DNA from: Pseudodesulfovibrio nedwellii
GTDB taxonomy: Bacteria; Desulfobacterota; Desulfovibrionia; Desulfovibrionales; Desulfovibrionaceae
Length of the DNA stretch: 64,000 nt
Reading direction: 5' to 3'
NCBI RefSeq assembly: GCF_027923765.1
Contig: NZ_AP026709.1
Coordinates: 3,151,501-3,215,500, forward strand
In this document: positions 26,761 to 35,230 of the stretch, in pieces
Position numbering within the stretch: the stretch's first letter is position 1
How the letters are laid out: each line of letters opens with the position of its first letter
Translations under genes and position numbers: made by a program
The notes under the pieces: model-generated
What the model was told of the DNA's origin: nothing
Databases searched by the model: none
Seen by the model: only the letters and a program-made list of their open reading frames with translations

Positions 26761-27936
26761 CTATTTGGCGGAGGAGATTCCTTCCATACCTTGGAGCAAC
26801 TGGTGCATGTACCAGATTTGCTTGTCAGAACCCTTTTCGCCAGCTTTCAGGAAGGGAGTGCCGTCCTGATAGTTGAGCGGGCCAGTGAAGAGTTCGAGCT
26901 TGCCGGAGCCGAGTTCGGCGACAAATGCGTCCAGAGCCTTTTGGGTGTCGGCGGACATGCCTTCACCGGGCATGAAGCCAACCGGGGATTTGTCGTGATT
27001 GTTGATGTCAGCCCAGTAGGGGGATTCCCATACGAAGCCGGGTTTGTATGTGCCTTCAGCAACCTCTTTGGAAACGCGCAGGAAGCCGGGGCCCCAGTTG
27101 AAATAGGGAACGCCGAGACAGATGTCGCCCTGTCCTTCGCAGCCCTTTTCGTAGTCGTAAGGCAATGCCCAGACGTTTTTGCCTGCGGCTTTGCGTTGTT
27201 TGGCAACAGTGACGACTTCGGGAGTGTCGATGCCGGAAATGAGAACGTCATAGCCAGCGTCGAACAGGGAGCCTGCTACCTGAGTCGGGTCAGAGGTGAC
27301 GCCGGGAATGTTGAACCAGAAACCGATCCATTTGACGTTGAAGGAAAGGTCTTTCAGGTCTTTACCACGGACTTTGGTCCATGCGTAGGTAGCGCCAAGG
27401 TAGGCTGAAGACATGAGGCGGCGGGTTTCTTCGTTGACCAGCGGGCCAACTACACCGATTTTTCCGGTCTGGGTGGTCATGGCGGCAGTGAAGCCGGCCA
27501 TCATCTTGGAATATTCCATCTTGCTGAACAGGTTGCCGAGATTCTCGGGAGCCTTGCCGTCCCAAGCGGAGTCGCCGGAAACATGGAGGAAAGTTTTGTC
27601 GGGATGCATGGAGGCGGCTTCAAGAATACCGTCTTTCATGTCGTCGGAACCGGCGATGATCAGGTCTGCGCCTTTTTCGACGAGGTCATCAACGATTTGC
27701 GGGATGGTCAGACCGGGGCGATCTGCCGGATTGACTTTGTCGAGATAGATTAATTTTGCGCCGTCCATGTGGGCTTCGACGTATTTGCCGCCTTCATATT
27801 GAGCCTGGCTGTACCCTTTATCATTATAAGGACCGACCAGAATCATTCCGATGGTGAAATCTTTTGCAAAGGCCTGCCCGGGCATGATAGTCAATGCCAA
27901 AAGGGCCGCACATAGCAGCAGGGTAAATCGTTTCAT
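26761..27936 (-). CDS. BMP-family periplasmic binding protein
   Basis: 391 aa from ATG 27936, preceded by GGAGGAGAGG; an in-frame start at 27981 is less likely. The signal peptide ends GQAFA and no lipobox is present, unlike many BMP lipoproteins. The core FTIGMILVGPYNDKGYSQAQYEGG matches the BMP/PnrA family (a polar FxxxxxD-type opening, then KIGVVGPLVNEETRR). First gene of the leftward transport operon, so the operon carries all parts of one transporter. Likely ligand: purine nucleosides or a related compound. Confidence 0.92.
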   Translation of the reverse strand: MKRFTLLLCAALLALTIMPGQAFAKDFTIGMILVGPYNDKGYSQAQYEGGKYVEAHMDGAKLIYLDKVNPADRPGLTIPQIVDDLVEKGADLIIAGSDDMKDGILEAASMHPDKTFLHVSGDSAWDGKAPENLGNLFSKMEYSKMMAGFTAAMTTQTGKIGVVGPLVNEETRRLMSSAYLGATYAWTKVRGKDLKDLSFNVKWIGFWFNIPGVTSDPTQVAGSLFDAGYDVLISGIDTPEVVTVAKQRKAAGKNVWALPYDYEKGCEGQGDICLGVPYFNWGPGFLRVSKEVAEGTYKPGFVWESPYWADINNHDKSPVGFMPGEGMSADTQKALDAFVAELGSGKLELFTGPLNYQDGTPFLKAGEKGSDKQIWYMHQLLQGMEGISSAK

Positions 27937-28339
27937 CCTCTCCTCCATGTTCAATGTCTGCCGGTCGAGATGCGATGACATGCGCGGCAGGCGGTTCTGT
28001 TATTTGAGGCGTTCCTCTCCAACCCAATAGGGAATCGCAGGAGTGGCCGTATGGCCAATCCCGTAAAAAAATATTCTTGAACCGGAAAACGGGGTTGTGT
28101 CAACAGATTCGTGTTGTCTGAGAATGATAATTCCCTTGCGTGAGAAGAGAGGAGGCTGCACTGAAGTTCATGAAAAAGTATACACTTCGCCCCTTGACCG
28201 CAGCTTCATGATGTTTTAACGAGAGGATTGTCAGGAGTAAATGACGTTTTTGCAGGGGCGCGATTCTATTTTTAGGGAAACCGCGCGATCTGCATCTTTT
28301 TTTTATATATTGACGTTTGAATTGAGAGAGGTTTCAAAA
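27937..28339. other. Divergent leader region between BMP transporter and greA
   Basis: About 400 bp with no supported gene. In the leftward leader, TGGCC (28044-28048) and GGCCA (28053-28057) form a tight hairpin inside weaker GGGAAT/ATCCC arms (28030-28062). On the right, AGGAGTAA before an ATG at 28241 opens a frame that runs in phase into greA, but the added residues are not GreA-like. Confidence 0.4.
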
Positions 28340-28831
28340 ATGGATCGTATTCCCATTTCAAAAGAAGGGCACGAGAAGATTACCCAGGAGTTGGCCGATT
28401 TGAAGGCTCAGCGTCCGGCCATTATTCAGGCCATCAAGGAAGCGCGCGAAGAGGGAGACCTCAGCGAAAACGCCGGTTATGATGCCGCGCGTGAACGCCA
28501 GGGCATGCTTGAAGCTCGCATCATGTACATCAACTCACGCATGCCGTTGTTTGATGCACTTGACCTGAATACTCTTGGTGGAGATCGTGCCATCTTCGGT
28601 TCTACTGTGGAAATTGAAGATATCGATACCGAAGAAGTGCGTACCTTTACTTTGCTTGGGCCGGACGATGCGGATCATAAAAATGGTTCCATTTCCGTGC
28701 TGTCCCCCATGGGGCAGGCTATCCTCGGCAAGGAAGTGGGGGATGAAGCCATCGTTGACGCTCCTCGTGGTCGTATCGAGTACGAGATTTTGTCTGTTAA
28801 GTTTCTTGGCTCCGCTGGATTGGTCAAGTAA
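28340..28831 (+). CDS. greA: Transcription elongation factor GreA
   Basis: 163 aa from ATG 28340 (AGAGAGG 8 bases upstream). The N-terminal coiled coil carries the acidic tip (AREEGDLSENAGYDAARERQ), followed by the C-terminal FKBP-like domain (SPMGQAILGKEVGDEA). GreA rescues backtracked RNA polymerase by stimulating cleavage of the nascent RNA. The length matches the family (about 158). A terminator follows 43 bp after the stop. Confidence 0.95.
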   Translation: MDRIPISKEGHEKITQELADLKAQRPAIIQAIKEAREEGDLSENAGYDAARERQGMLEARIMYINSRMPLFDALDLNTLGGDRAIFGSTVEIEDIDTEEVRTFTLLGPDDADHKNGSISVLSPMGQAILGKEVGDEAIVDAPRGRIEYEILSVKFLGSAGLVK

Positions 28832-28873
28832 CGGGCATACCCCTTTGTCTTCGGACAAAGACCGTGTACATTC

Positions 28874-28902
28874 GCCCCATCGCACACGCGGTGGGGCTTT
28901 TT
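28874..28902 (+). terminator. Intrinsic terminator after greA
   Basis: A 10-bp stem GCCCCATCGC / GCGGTGGGGC (one U-G pair) with loop ACAC is followed by five T. Confidence 0.85.
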
Positions 28903-28934
28903 CTGTGAGATGAATAATTCAGCGATACTCTTAT

Positions 28935-29717
28935 ATGATACTGGAACCAATCAAACTGACGGGTGAGCACGACCATTTGACTTCATGCCGAGGCATGTGT
29001 GTTCGGTGTGGGCGAGAGCATCTGTTGCCTGTCGGCCCTTCTCATAGTCCTGCCTTGTCTCTTTTCCGTCGTCTGGAACAGGAAGGGCGTCTTGATTTCA
29101 ACGTACCGGATAACGAAATCGATCCGCGACTGTCCACTGAATATCTTTATGGTCCCGCTCGGGGGCAGATGTTTGGTGTGTTGGTTGTGCGAGATCAGGC
29201 TGGGGATACATTTGTACTCAAGGCTTTTTCCGGTCAGTATAATTCCATCTGGCAGGTGGACGGTTGGGTTGATCCTTTGCTGGATGTGCTACGATTCAAG
29301 CGAGATACGTTTGAAGAAGAGAGGCACATCAAACAGATGGGGCGTGAGATAGCTGGACTTCCAAGTGATTCTCCAGCTCGGCAACAGCTTATCCATAAAC
29401 GGAAGAAAGCATCACAGGTGTTGATGCAGGAAATTCACGCAATGTTCAGGGTGTCCAATTTCCGTGGGGAATGTGTGCCGTTGCCTCTGGCGGTTTTTGG
29501 CAAGGAAGGTATTCCCACTGGAACCGGAGACTGTTGTGCACCCAAGCTGCTTGGTTATGCTGCCGCAAATGGTCTGACGCCGTTGGGGCTGACTGAGTTC
29601 TATTTTGGAAAAACCAATCGGTCCGAGACCAAACAGCATGGCGAATTTTATCCGTCCTGCCTGCACAAATGTGGCCGCATTCTTGGATATATGCTGTGCG
29701 GTCTGGAGGAACAATAA
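28935..29717 (+). CDS. Stand-alone homologue of the N-terminal domain of long RluA-type pseudouridine synthases
   Basis: 260 aa. Cysteine-containing N-terminus (SCRGMCVRCG), a region with FGVLVV...LKAFSGQYN, a basic coiled segment (QQLIHKRKKASQVLMQ), then GTGDCCAPKLLGYAAANGLTPLGLTEFYFG. The GTGxCxAPKLL...LxPLxxxEFxxG pattern is known to me from the N-terminal half of fused pseudouridine synthases in gammaproteobacteria. Here the synthase is the next gene, overlapping by one base (TAATG), so the two halves are split. No clear ribosome site is seen before ATG 28935. The role is unknown, probably RNA recognition or partner of the synthase. Confidence 0.75.
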   Translation: MILEPIKLTGEHDHLTSCRGMCVRCGREHLLPVGPSHSPALSLFRRLEQEGRLDFNVPDNEIDPRLSTEYLYGPARGQMFGVLVVRDQAGDTFVLKAFSGQYNSIWQVDGWVDPLLDVLRFKRDTFEEERHIKQMGREIAGLPSDSPARQQLIHKRKKASQVLMQEIHAMFRVSNFRGECVPLPLAVFGKEGIPTGTGDCCAPKLLGYAAANGLTPLGLTEFYFGKTNRSETKQHGEFYPSCLHKCGRILGYMLCGLEEQ

Positions 29718-30361
29718 TGGCGATTGAATTTGGTTTGGAAGTTTTGCATGCAGATAAACATATCGTGGTGGTGAACAAAGCGAGTGGGCTGCTGTCCGTC
29801 CCAGGCAAGGGCGAGGCTAATCAGGATTGTGTTGTTTCACGTGTGCGAGAGATGTATCCTGGCTGTATTGAACAGCCGTCCGTCCATCGACTTGATCAAG
29901 ACACTTCTGGTTTGCTTGTTCTGGCTCTTACTGCCGATGCCCACCGGACGCTTTCCAAACAGTTTATGGACCGACTGGTGGGCAAGCGATACATTGCGCT
30001 TCTTGATGGTGTGGTGGAAGAACAGGGTGGGGTCATTGAATTGAAATTTCGTTTGGATCCCGATAATCGACCGTATCAGGTTTATGATCCCGTGAATGGT
30101 AAAAATGGTATTACGCGTTGGCGTAAAATTGGTGTGGAAGACGGGCGAACTCGTGTAGAGTTCAAGCCGCATACCGGGCGCACCCATCAGTTACGCCTCC
30201 ATTCCTCTCATGAAAAAGGACTGGGATTACCGATTGTGGGAGATCGCCTTTACGGTACAGGAACCGGGCCGGGACAACTTAAGCTTCACGCATCCACCCT
30301 GCGTTTTAGACATCCGGTCAGTAAAAAGCCCATGGAGTTTATCACTGTCGCGCCTTTCTGA
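29717..30361 (+). CDS. RluA-family pseudouridine synthase
   Basis: 214 aa from ATG 29717, which overlaps the previous stop and has GGAGGA 6 bases upstream. The catalytic motif HRLDQDTSGLLVLA (Asp is the nucleophile) and the later GRTHQLRLHSSH and DRLYG motifs are intact. It isomerises uridine to pseudouridine in rRNA and/or tRNA. It lacks an S4 domain, like RluA itself. The target is not certain; the upstream companion suggests the RluA-like tRNA32/rRNA746 group. Confidence 0.9.
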   Translation: MAIEFGLEVLHADKHIVVVNKASGLLSVPGKGEANQDCVVSRVREMYPGCIEQPSVHRLDQDTSGLLVLALTADAHRTLSKQFMDRLVGKRYIALLDGVVEEQGGVIELKFRLDPDNRPYQVYDPVNGKNGITRWRKIGVEDGRTRVEFKPHTGRTHQLRLHSSHEKGLGLPIVGDRLYGTGTGPGQLKLHASTLRFRHPVSKKPMEFITVAPF

Positions 30362-30696
30362 TCTCTGGTTTTTCTGGGTTTTCTTAAAAACAGCTTTTCC
30401 GTATCTATTCATGATGGTATCTCGTGTCCGCGAAATACCAATATGGAAATATGATTTTTGTATTTTCAAAATTGTTATATAGCTTGCTTTGAAATGGCGT
30501 AAAAACTACAATTTTGTATTATCTTTTTGAGGCAAAATTAAAGATAAAAAGCTATCATATTGTTTATTAAGTACTTTTACGAGTTGGCATGATCCTTGTT
30601 AGGAGGAGCCACGAAGAGAAATATTTGAGGGGCAGGCGCCCTTATGTCCGACCTGAGTTGGAAAACCCATATTTATTTGCCTGAAGGAGAATTGAG
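30362..30696. other. Leader and promoter region of glnN
   Basis: 335 bp, AT-rich, without a gene. The only recognised signal is the sigma-54-like element at 30585-30600. GAAGGAGAATTGAG just before the glnN ATG supplies the ribosome site. Confidence 0.5.
30585..30600 (+). promoter_or_regulatory. Sigma-54-like promoter of glnN
   Basis: TGGCAT-GATCC-TTGTT matches the -24/-12 consensus (TGGCAC-N5-TTGCW) except for T in place of the -12 C. It lies about 100 bp before the glnN start. Sigma-54 control is common for nitrogen assimilation genes. The imperfect -12 lowers confidence. Confidence 0.4.
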
Positions 30697-32880
30697 ATGA
30701 GCGGATACCAGACCCGTCAAAATGCTATAGCCGCAGTGACCAACTATACTCCCACTGTTGAGCCATTGAATTTTTCCGAAACCTCTCCAACCGAGGTTTT
30801 CGGTTCCAACGTCTTCAATGATAAGGTCATGAAGAACATGTTGCCTAAGGATATCTATAAGTCCTTGATGGCGACCAAGCAGAGCGGTGAAGAGATGGAT
30901 CCGGCCATTGCCGGTCCGATTGCTGCCGCAATGAAAGAGTGGGCTATCTCCAAGGGTGCAACTCATTACACTCATGTTTTTTACCCGCTGACCGGTTTGA
31001 CCGCAGAGAAGCATGATGGCTTCCTGTCTCCAGACGGTGAGGGTGGAGCTTTTGCCGAGTTTGACGCCAAGCTGCTCATTCAGGGTGAACCTGATGCCTC
31101 TTCGTTTCCTTCCGGTGGATTGCGTGCCACTTTTGAAGCGCGTGGCTACACTGCCTGGGACGTAACCAACCCGGCATACATTCTGGAAAATCCCAACGGT
31201 ACTTTCCTGTGTATCCCTACTGCGTTCATTTCCTGGAAAGGACACGCGTTGGACAAGAAAACGCCGTTGCTTCGTGCAAACCAGGCTATTAATAAAGCCG
31301 GTCGTCGTTTTCTTGGTCTGTTTGGTAATGACGATGGTGAAATGGTCGTATCCAATGCTGGTCCCGAGCAGGAATATTTCCTTCTGGATCGTAATTTTTA
31401 TTTTGCTCGTCCTGACCTGATGGTGTGCGGACGCACATTGTTCGGTGCCAAACCCGCCAAGGGGCAGGAGCTGGACGATCACTATTTCGGCGCTATTCCA
31501 CGCCGCGTACTTGCTTTTATGCTGGAAGTTGAGCGTGAGCTGTACAAGCTCGGTGTGCCGGTCAAGACCCGTCATAACGAGGTGGCTCCCGGTCAGTTCG
31601 AAATTGCTCCGGTCTTTGAGCAGGCCAACCTTGCCACGGATCATAACCAGATGATCATGACCACCCTGAAAGCCGTTGGCAAGCGATACGGCATGGCCTG
31701 CCTGCTACACGAAAAGCCGTTCGCAGGCATCAACGGTTCGGGTAAGCATTTGAACTATTCGTTGTCTACGCCGACGCAAGGTTCTCTGTATTCTCCAGGT
31801 GCCACTCCGCACGAGAATATGCAGTTCCTGGCTATCACCGCAGCGACAATTCGCGCTGTTGAAAAATTTGGCAAACTTTTGCGTGCTACCGTTGCCACAG
31901 CTGGCAATGACCATCGCCTCGGTGCTAACGAAGCTCCGCCTGCTATCATTTCCATTTTCTTGGGCGGTGAACTAGCCGAAATCTTCAACCAGATTGAAAT
32001 GGGTGATCTCAAAGGAACCAAAGCCAAAGGCAAGCTGCGTGTTGGCGTTGACACTTTGCCTCCGCTGCCCATGGATTCCGGGGATCGTAACCGTACGTCT
32101 CCATTTGCCTTTACCGGCAATCGTTTTGAGTTCCGTGCTGTTGGTTCCAATCAGTCCATCGCTGGTTCTCAGGTTGCTTTGAATACCATTATGTCTGAGT
32201 CTCTGGACTTCATGTGCGACGAGATCGAAAAGATCACCAAGGGTGATCCCAAGAAGCTCAGTTCCGCTTGTCAGAAAGTTATCAAAGGCATTATGGAAAA
32301 GCACGGACACGTTATCTTCAACGGTGACGGGTATGCCGATGCATGGCAGAAAGAAGCCGAAAAACGTGGTCTGCCTAACTTGAAGACTACTGTAGATGCT
32401 CTGCCGAATCTCATTGATGAAGAAGTCGTCAAGGTGTTCAGTGACTACGGAGTATTGTCCAAGGACGAGATGTACTCGCGTCATGAAATATTCTTTGAGC
32501 AGTACAATCAGCATGTCCAGACCGAGTCTGCTCTGGTCGTCAAGATTGCCAAGACCATTATCCTGCCTTCGGCCATCCGGTATCAGGGTGAACTGGCTGC
32601 CACCGCTGCCAGTCTTAAGGCTGCGGGTATCGAGCCGACGCTTGGTACTTTGAGTGAACTTACCGACAAGCTGCGTCAATTGCAGAAGACCACCGAGGCC
32701 TTGGAAGAGTTGATGGCGCAGAATTCCTTTAAATCTGTCGAGGAAGAAGCCAAGTTCAAGACCGATAAGATTTTGCCTGCCATGCTTGACGTTCGTGAAG
32801 TCGCGGACGCACTTGAAGGTATGGTCGCCGATGACCTCTGGCCGCTTCCCAGCTACCAGGAAATGCTCTTTATTAAGTAG
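30697..32880 (+). CDS. glnN: Type III glutamine synthetase (GlnN)
   Basis: 727 aa, the size typical of GSIII and much longer than GlnA. Contains the GSIII hallmarks: [13 protein letters not shown] near the N-terminus, [33 protein letters not shown], and the late [23 protein letters not shown]. It makes glutamine from glutamate, ammonia and ATP. Single-gene unit with its own promoter-like element and a very long terminator hairpin starting at the base after the stop codon. Confidence 0.97.
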   Translation: MSGYQTRQNAIAAVTNYTPTVEPLNFSETSPTEVFGSNVFNDKVMKNMLPKDIYKSLMATKQSGEEMDPAIAGPIAAAMKEWAISKGATHYTHVFYPLTGLTAEKHDGFLSPDGEGGAFAEFDAKLLIQGEPDASSFPSGGLRATFEARGYTAWDVTNPAYILENPNGTFLCIPTAFISWKGHALDKKTPLLRANQAINKAGRRFLGLFGNDDGEMVVSNAGPEQEYFLLDRNFYFARPDLMVCGRTLFGAKPAKGQELDDHYFGAIPRRVLAFMLEVERELYKLGVPVKTRHNEVAPGQFEIAPVFEQANLATDHNQMIMTTLKAVGKRYGMACLLHEKPFAGINGSGKHLNYSLSTPTQGSLYSPGATPHENMQFLAITAATIRAVEKFGKLLRATVATAGNDHRLGANEAPPAIISIFLGGELAEIFNQIEMGDLKGTKAKGKLRVGVDTLPPLPMDSGDRNRTSPFAFTGNRFEFRAVGSNQSIAGSQVALNTIMSESLDFMCDEIEKITKGDPKKLSSACQKVIKGIMEKHGHVIFNGDGYADAWQKEAEKRGLPNLKTTVDALPNLIDEEVVKVFSDYGVLSKDEMYSRHEIFFEQYNQHVQTESALVVKIAKTIILPSAIRYQGELAATAASLKAAGIEPTLGTLSELTDKLRQLQKTTEALEELMAQNSFKSVEEEAKFKTDKILPAMLDVREVADALEGMVADDLWPLPSYQEMLFIK

Positions 32881-32952
32881 TCCGAATCCAATCCATAAAA
32901 AAAGGGTCCTGCGCTGTGGCGCGGGACCCTTTTTTTATGGATTGGATTCGGA
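32881..32952. terminator. Exceptionally long perfect hairpin terminator after glnN
   Basis: A 29-base arm immediately after the stop codon is matched exactly by its complement ending at 32952. With inner GCGC pairs and a U-G pair, the stem has 34 pairs around a TGTG loop. The core (A7-GGGTCC...GGACCC-T7) is a strong bidirectional terminator; the outer pairs include TCCGAATCCAATCC and its complement. Confidence 0.93.
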
Positions 32953-32957
32953 GACAC

Positions 32958-33079
32958 GGCTTGTGAGAGCTGCGCATCTGCACATTTTATGGGCTTCGTT
33001 TCATCCTCACCGTAGCGCTGCTACGCCTCCGGTGAAACTGCGCCCGAGAAAATGTACATCTGCATCACTCTCACAAGCC
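32958..33079. repeat. 122-bp imperfect inverted repeat
   Basis: GGCTTGTGAGAG (32958-32969) is exactly complementary to CTCTCACAAGCC (33068-33079). Inside, further arms match in order: a CACATTTT/AAAATGTAC block, GTTTCA/TGAAAC, and GTAGC-GCT-GCTAC at the tip. The whole can fold as one long hairpin. It could be a non-autonomous repeat element or a processed RNA; no protein is encoded. Confidence 0.7.
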
Positions 33080-33090
33080 TCACGTGGTCG

Positions 33091-33220
33091 GGGATGGAGA
33101 GCCGCTGTTGGAGTGCTTTGCACCCCACGGTACTCCATATGGAGAGGAAATAATTTGGTGAATAAGGGATGGAGAGACGTTGTTGGGGGTGCTTTGCGCC
33201 TTAAGGTACTTCATTTGAAG
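33091..33220. repeat. Two tandem imperfect 55-nt structured repeats
   Basis: Copies at 33091-33144 and 33166-33220 start with GGGATGGAGAG and share about four fifths of their bases. Each folds into two small hairpins: GTGC-TTT-GCAC then CTCC-ATAT-GGAG in copy 1, GGTGC-TTT-GCGCC then CTTC-ATTT-GAAG in copy 2. The CC/GG to TC/GA changes keep pairing, indicating that RNA or DNA structure is conserved. They lie just before the nucleotidase gene. Confidence 0.65.
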
Positions 33221-33287
33221 AAAGAGGAGTGCGGTTTTCTTTTCAAGGAGGGCTTGGTATTGAGTGGAGATAGTGAGGAGATTTAGA

Positions 33288-35015
33288 ATGGTGAGAAAAT
33301 GGAGTTTTGTGGCTGTTCTTATGGCCGTGATAGCGTGTGCCGGCACTGCGTGGAGTTTTGATCTGACAGTGCTGCACGTCAATGATTCCCATTCGTATCT
33401 GGATGCGACCAAGGATACATTGAAGCCGGAGGGGAAGTCTACATCTGTCAAAATAGGAGCTTGGGCGCGGTTGCAGACTGCTGTTTCTCGTGTGCGTGGT
33501 CAGGCGCAGAATGTAGCCTTGCTGCATGCCGGAGATGCGGTGCAGGGCGATCTCTATTTTATGAAATATGGCGGCAGGCCGGAAATGGAGTTTTTGAACA
33601 GGCTTGATTTTACGGCCATGACTTTAGGAAATCATGAGTTTGACAAGGGGCCTGACTTTTTGGCGGGGTTCCTCAAATATACAAAGGTTCCCGTGGTCAG
33701 TGCGAATATTGATGCTTCGGCTATTCCGATTTTGGCGAGTAAAATTATGCCATATTTCATCACTTCGTACGGAGGGGAGAAGGTTGGCATTATCGGGTTG
33801 ACCACCAAGGAGACGGCAATCATCTCCAGCCCAGGCAACATTGTTTTTGCTGATGAAGCCGAAACCGCTCGGCAGTATATCAAGGAGTTGGAGGCGCAGG
33901 GGATTAACAAGATTATTTTGCTGACACACGTTGGACTGGATGCGGACAAGCGGCTTGCGGCCACGGTGTCGGGGGTGGATATCATTGTTGGAGGTCATTC
34001 CCATTCGTTGCTGGGTGATTCCGTTGCCATGGAAGAGTTGGGTGAGGAACCCGATGGTACGTATCCGGTGGTCGTCAAAGGCGTTGATGGAAATGATGTC
34101 TATGTTGTCACGGCCTGGAAGTGGGGGCGTGTTCTTGGCCGTCTGGATGTGACTTTTGACGATATCGGACGGGTGACAGCAGTGAAAGGCAATCCCGTGA
34201 TGCTGCTGGCGGATACTTTCAAGCGTAAGAATAAAGACAAGAAAAAAGTGGAGCTTGAAGGAGTTGAGCGAGAAGAAATGTTGGCGCTTGTTAAAAAGAG
34301 TCCAGTCGCAAGAGTGGTTTCTAAAGACAATGCGTCGGAAGCGTTTCTTGAGCCGTTCAGAGAAGGCGTCAATGCAATGCGTACTGATGTTATCGGTATT
34401 GCGGCTCAAACTTTGTCGCACATTAGAGTGCCGGGGGTTGATGAATCTGGGCTTTCTTTGCCTCACGGCAGTTTGATCGCTCCGATAGTCTGCCAGAGTA
34501 TGCTCGCCAAGATGGCTTCTACTGGTGAAGATGTGGACATTGCCTTGCTGAATGGCGGCGGAGTGCGTGATTCCATTCCTCGGGGTAACATAACCGTGGG
34601 CACGGCTTATACGCTTATGCCGTTCAGCAATACTCTCAACGTCATGGATATGACTGGTGCTCAAGTGAAAAGAGCGCTGGAAATCGGCGTGACCCGTGGT
34701 GCCGGAGCTTTTCCGTATGTGGGAGGTGCTCGATATACCGCAGATATGAACAAGTCCGAAGGTAATCGTATCACGAGACTGGAGGTCAAGGGGGGGGGTG
34801 ATCAATGGAAACTGCTTGATGTCGAACGTACATATCGAGTGGTTACAAATTCTTATCTCGCAGGTGGTGGCGATGGTTATGTTGTCATGAAGGACGTTTT
34901 AAAAAGATATGACACTGGCTTTGTTGATGCTGTGGCGTTCATTGAATACGTTAAAGCCATGAAGACCCTTTTGCCCATTGAATCTGCGGACGTGAATTTT
35001 ATTCCGACAAAATAG
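33288..35015 (+). CDS. Periplasmic 5'-nucleotidase / UshA-family metallophosphoesterase
   Basis: 575 aa from ATG 33288 (GAGGAG 7 bases upstream). The signal peptide ends near TAWSF. Metal-binding motifs of the calcineurin-like domain are intact: LTVLHVNDSHS, GDAVQGD, GNHEFDKG, THVGLDADKRLA and GGHSHSLLG. The C-terminal 5_nucleotid_C domain has NGGGVRDSIPRGNITVG and a PFSNTLNVMDMTG segment. It hydrolyses nucleotides or UDP-sugars in the periplasm. A BMP nucleoside-type transporter is encoded 5 kb away, so nucleotide salvage is plausible. Followed by a terminator. Confidence 0.93.
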   Translation: MVRKWSFVAVLMAVIACAGTAWSFDLTVLHVNDSHSYLDATKDTLKPEGKSTSVKIGAWARLQTAVSRVRGQAQNVALLHAGDAVQGDLYFMKYGGRPEMEFLNRLDFTAMTLGNHEFDKGPDFLAGFLKYTKVPVVSANIDASAIPILASKIMPYFITSYGGEKVGIIGLTTKETAIISSPGNIVFADEAETARQYIKELEAQGINKIILLTHVGLDADKRLAATVSGVDIIVGGHSHSLLGDSVAMEELGEEPDGTYPVVVKGVDGNDVYVVTAWKWGRVLGRLDVTFDDIGRVTAVKGNPVMLLADTFKRKNKDKKKVELEGVEREEMLALVKKSPVARVVSKDNASEAFLEPFREGVNAMRTDVIGIAAQTLSHIRVPGVDESGLSLPHGSLIAPIVCQSMLAKMASTGEDVDIALLNGGGVRDSIPRGNITVGTAYTLMPFSNTLNVMDMTGAQVKRALEIGVTRGAGAFPYVGGARYTADMNKSEGNRITRLEVKGGGDQWKLLDVERTYRVVTNSYLAGGGDGYVVMKDVLKRYDTGFVDAVAFIEYVKAMKTLLPIESADVNFIPTK

Positions 35016-35038
35016 ACGAAATAGAGAGAAGCCTTTCG

Positions 35039-35080
35039 ACAAGACCTCCCTGGCACTGTTGAGTGTCGGGGAGGTCTTGT
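35039..35080 (+). terminator. Intrinsic terminator after the 5'-nucleotidase gene
   Basis: An 11-bp arm ACAAGACCTCC pairs with GGAGGTCTTGT; the stem continues through CTGGCAC/GTGTCGG with wobble pairs to a TGTTGA loop. A short T-rich tract follows. Confidence 0.8.
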
Positions 35081-35230
35081 TTGTGGGCAGGCGTTCGGTC
35101 TGGATTTTATGGAGTGATTTTTCTTTTCAGCTTCAACTAAAACTTGCGATTTATTGGTGATAGCGTATCGTGATATGAGTGAAATTTGTTTCTGAAAAAC
35201 CATCAATCATGTGGCACTGAGAGGCTCGTA

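Noticed and set aside
28241-28339. N-terminal extension of greA from an ATG with AGGAG
   Set aside because: The extra 33 residues do not resemble GreA, and a good site precedes the internal ATG at 28340.
32786-33286. Open frame running across the glnN end, terminator and repeats
   Set aside because: It is a shadow of glnN continuing through structured non-coding DNA.
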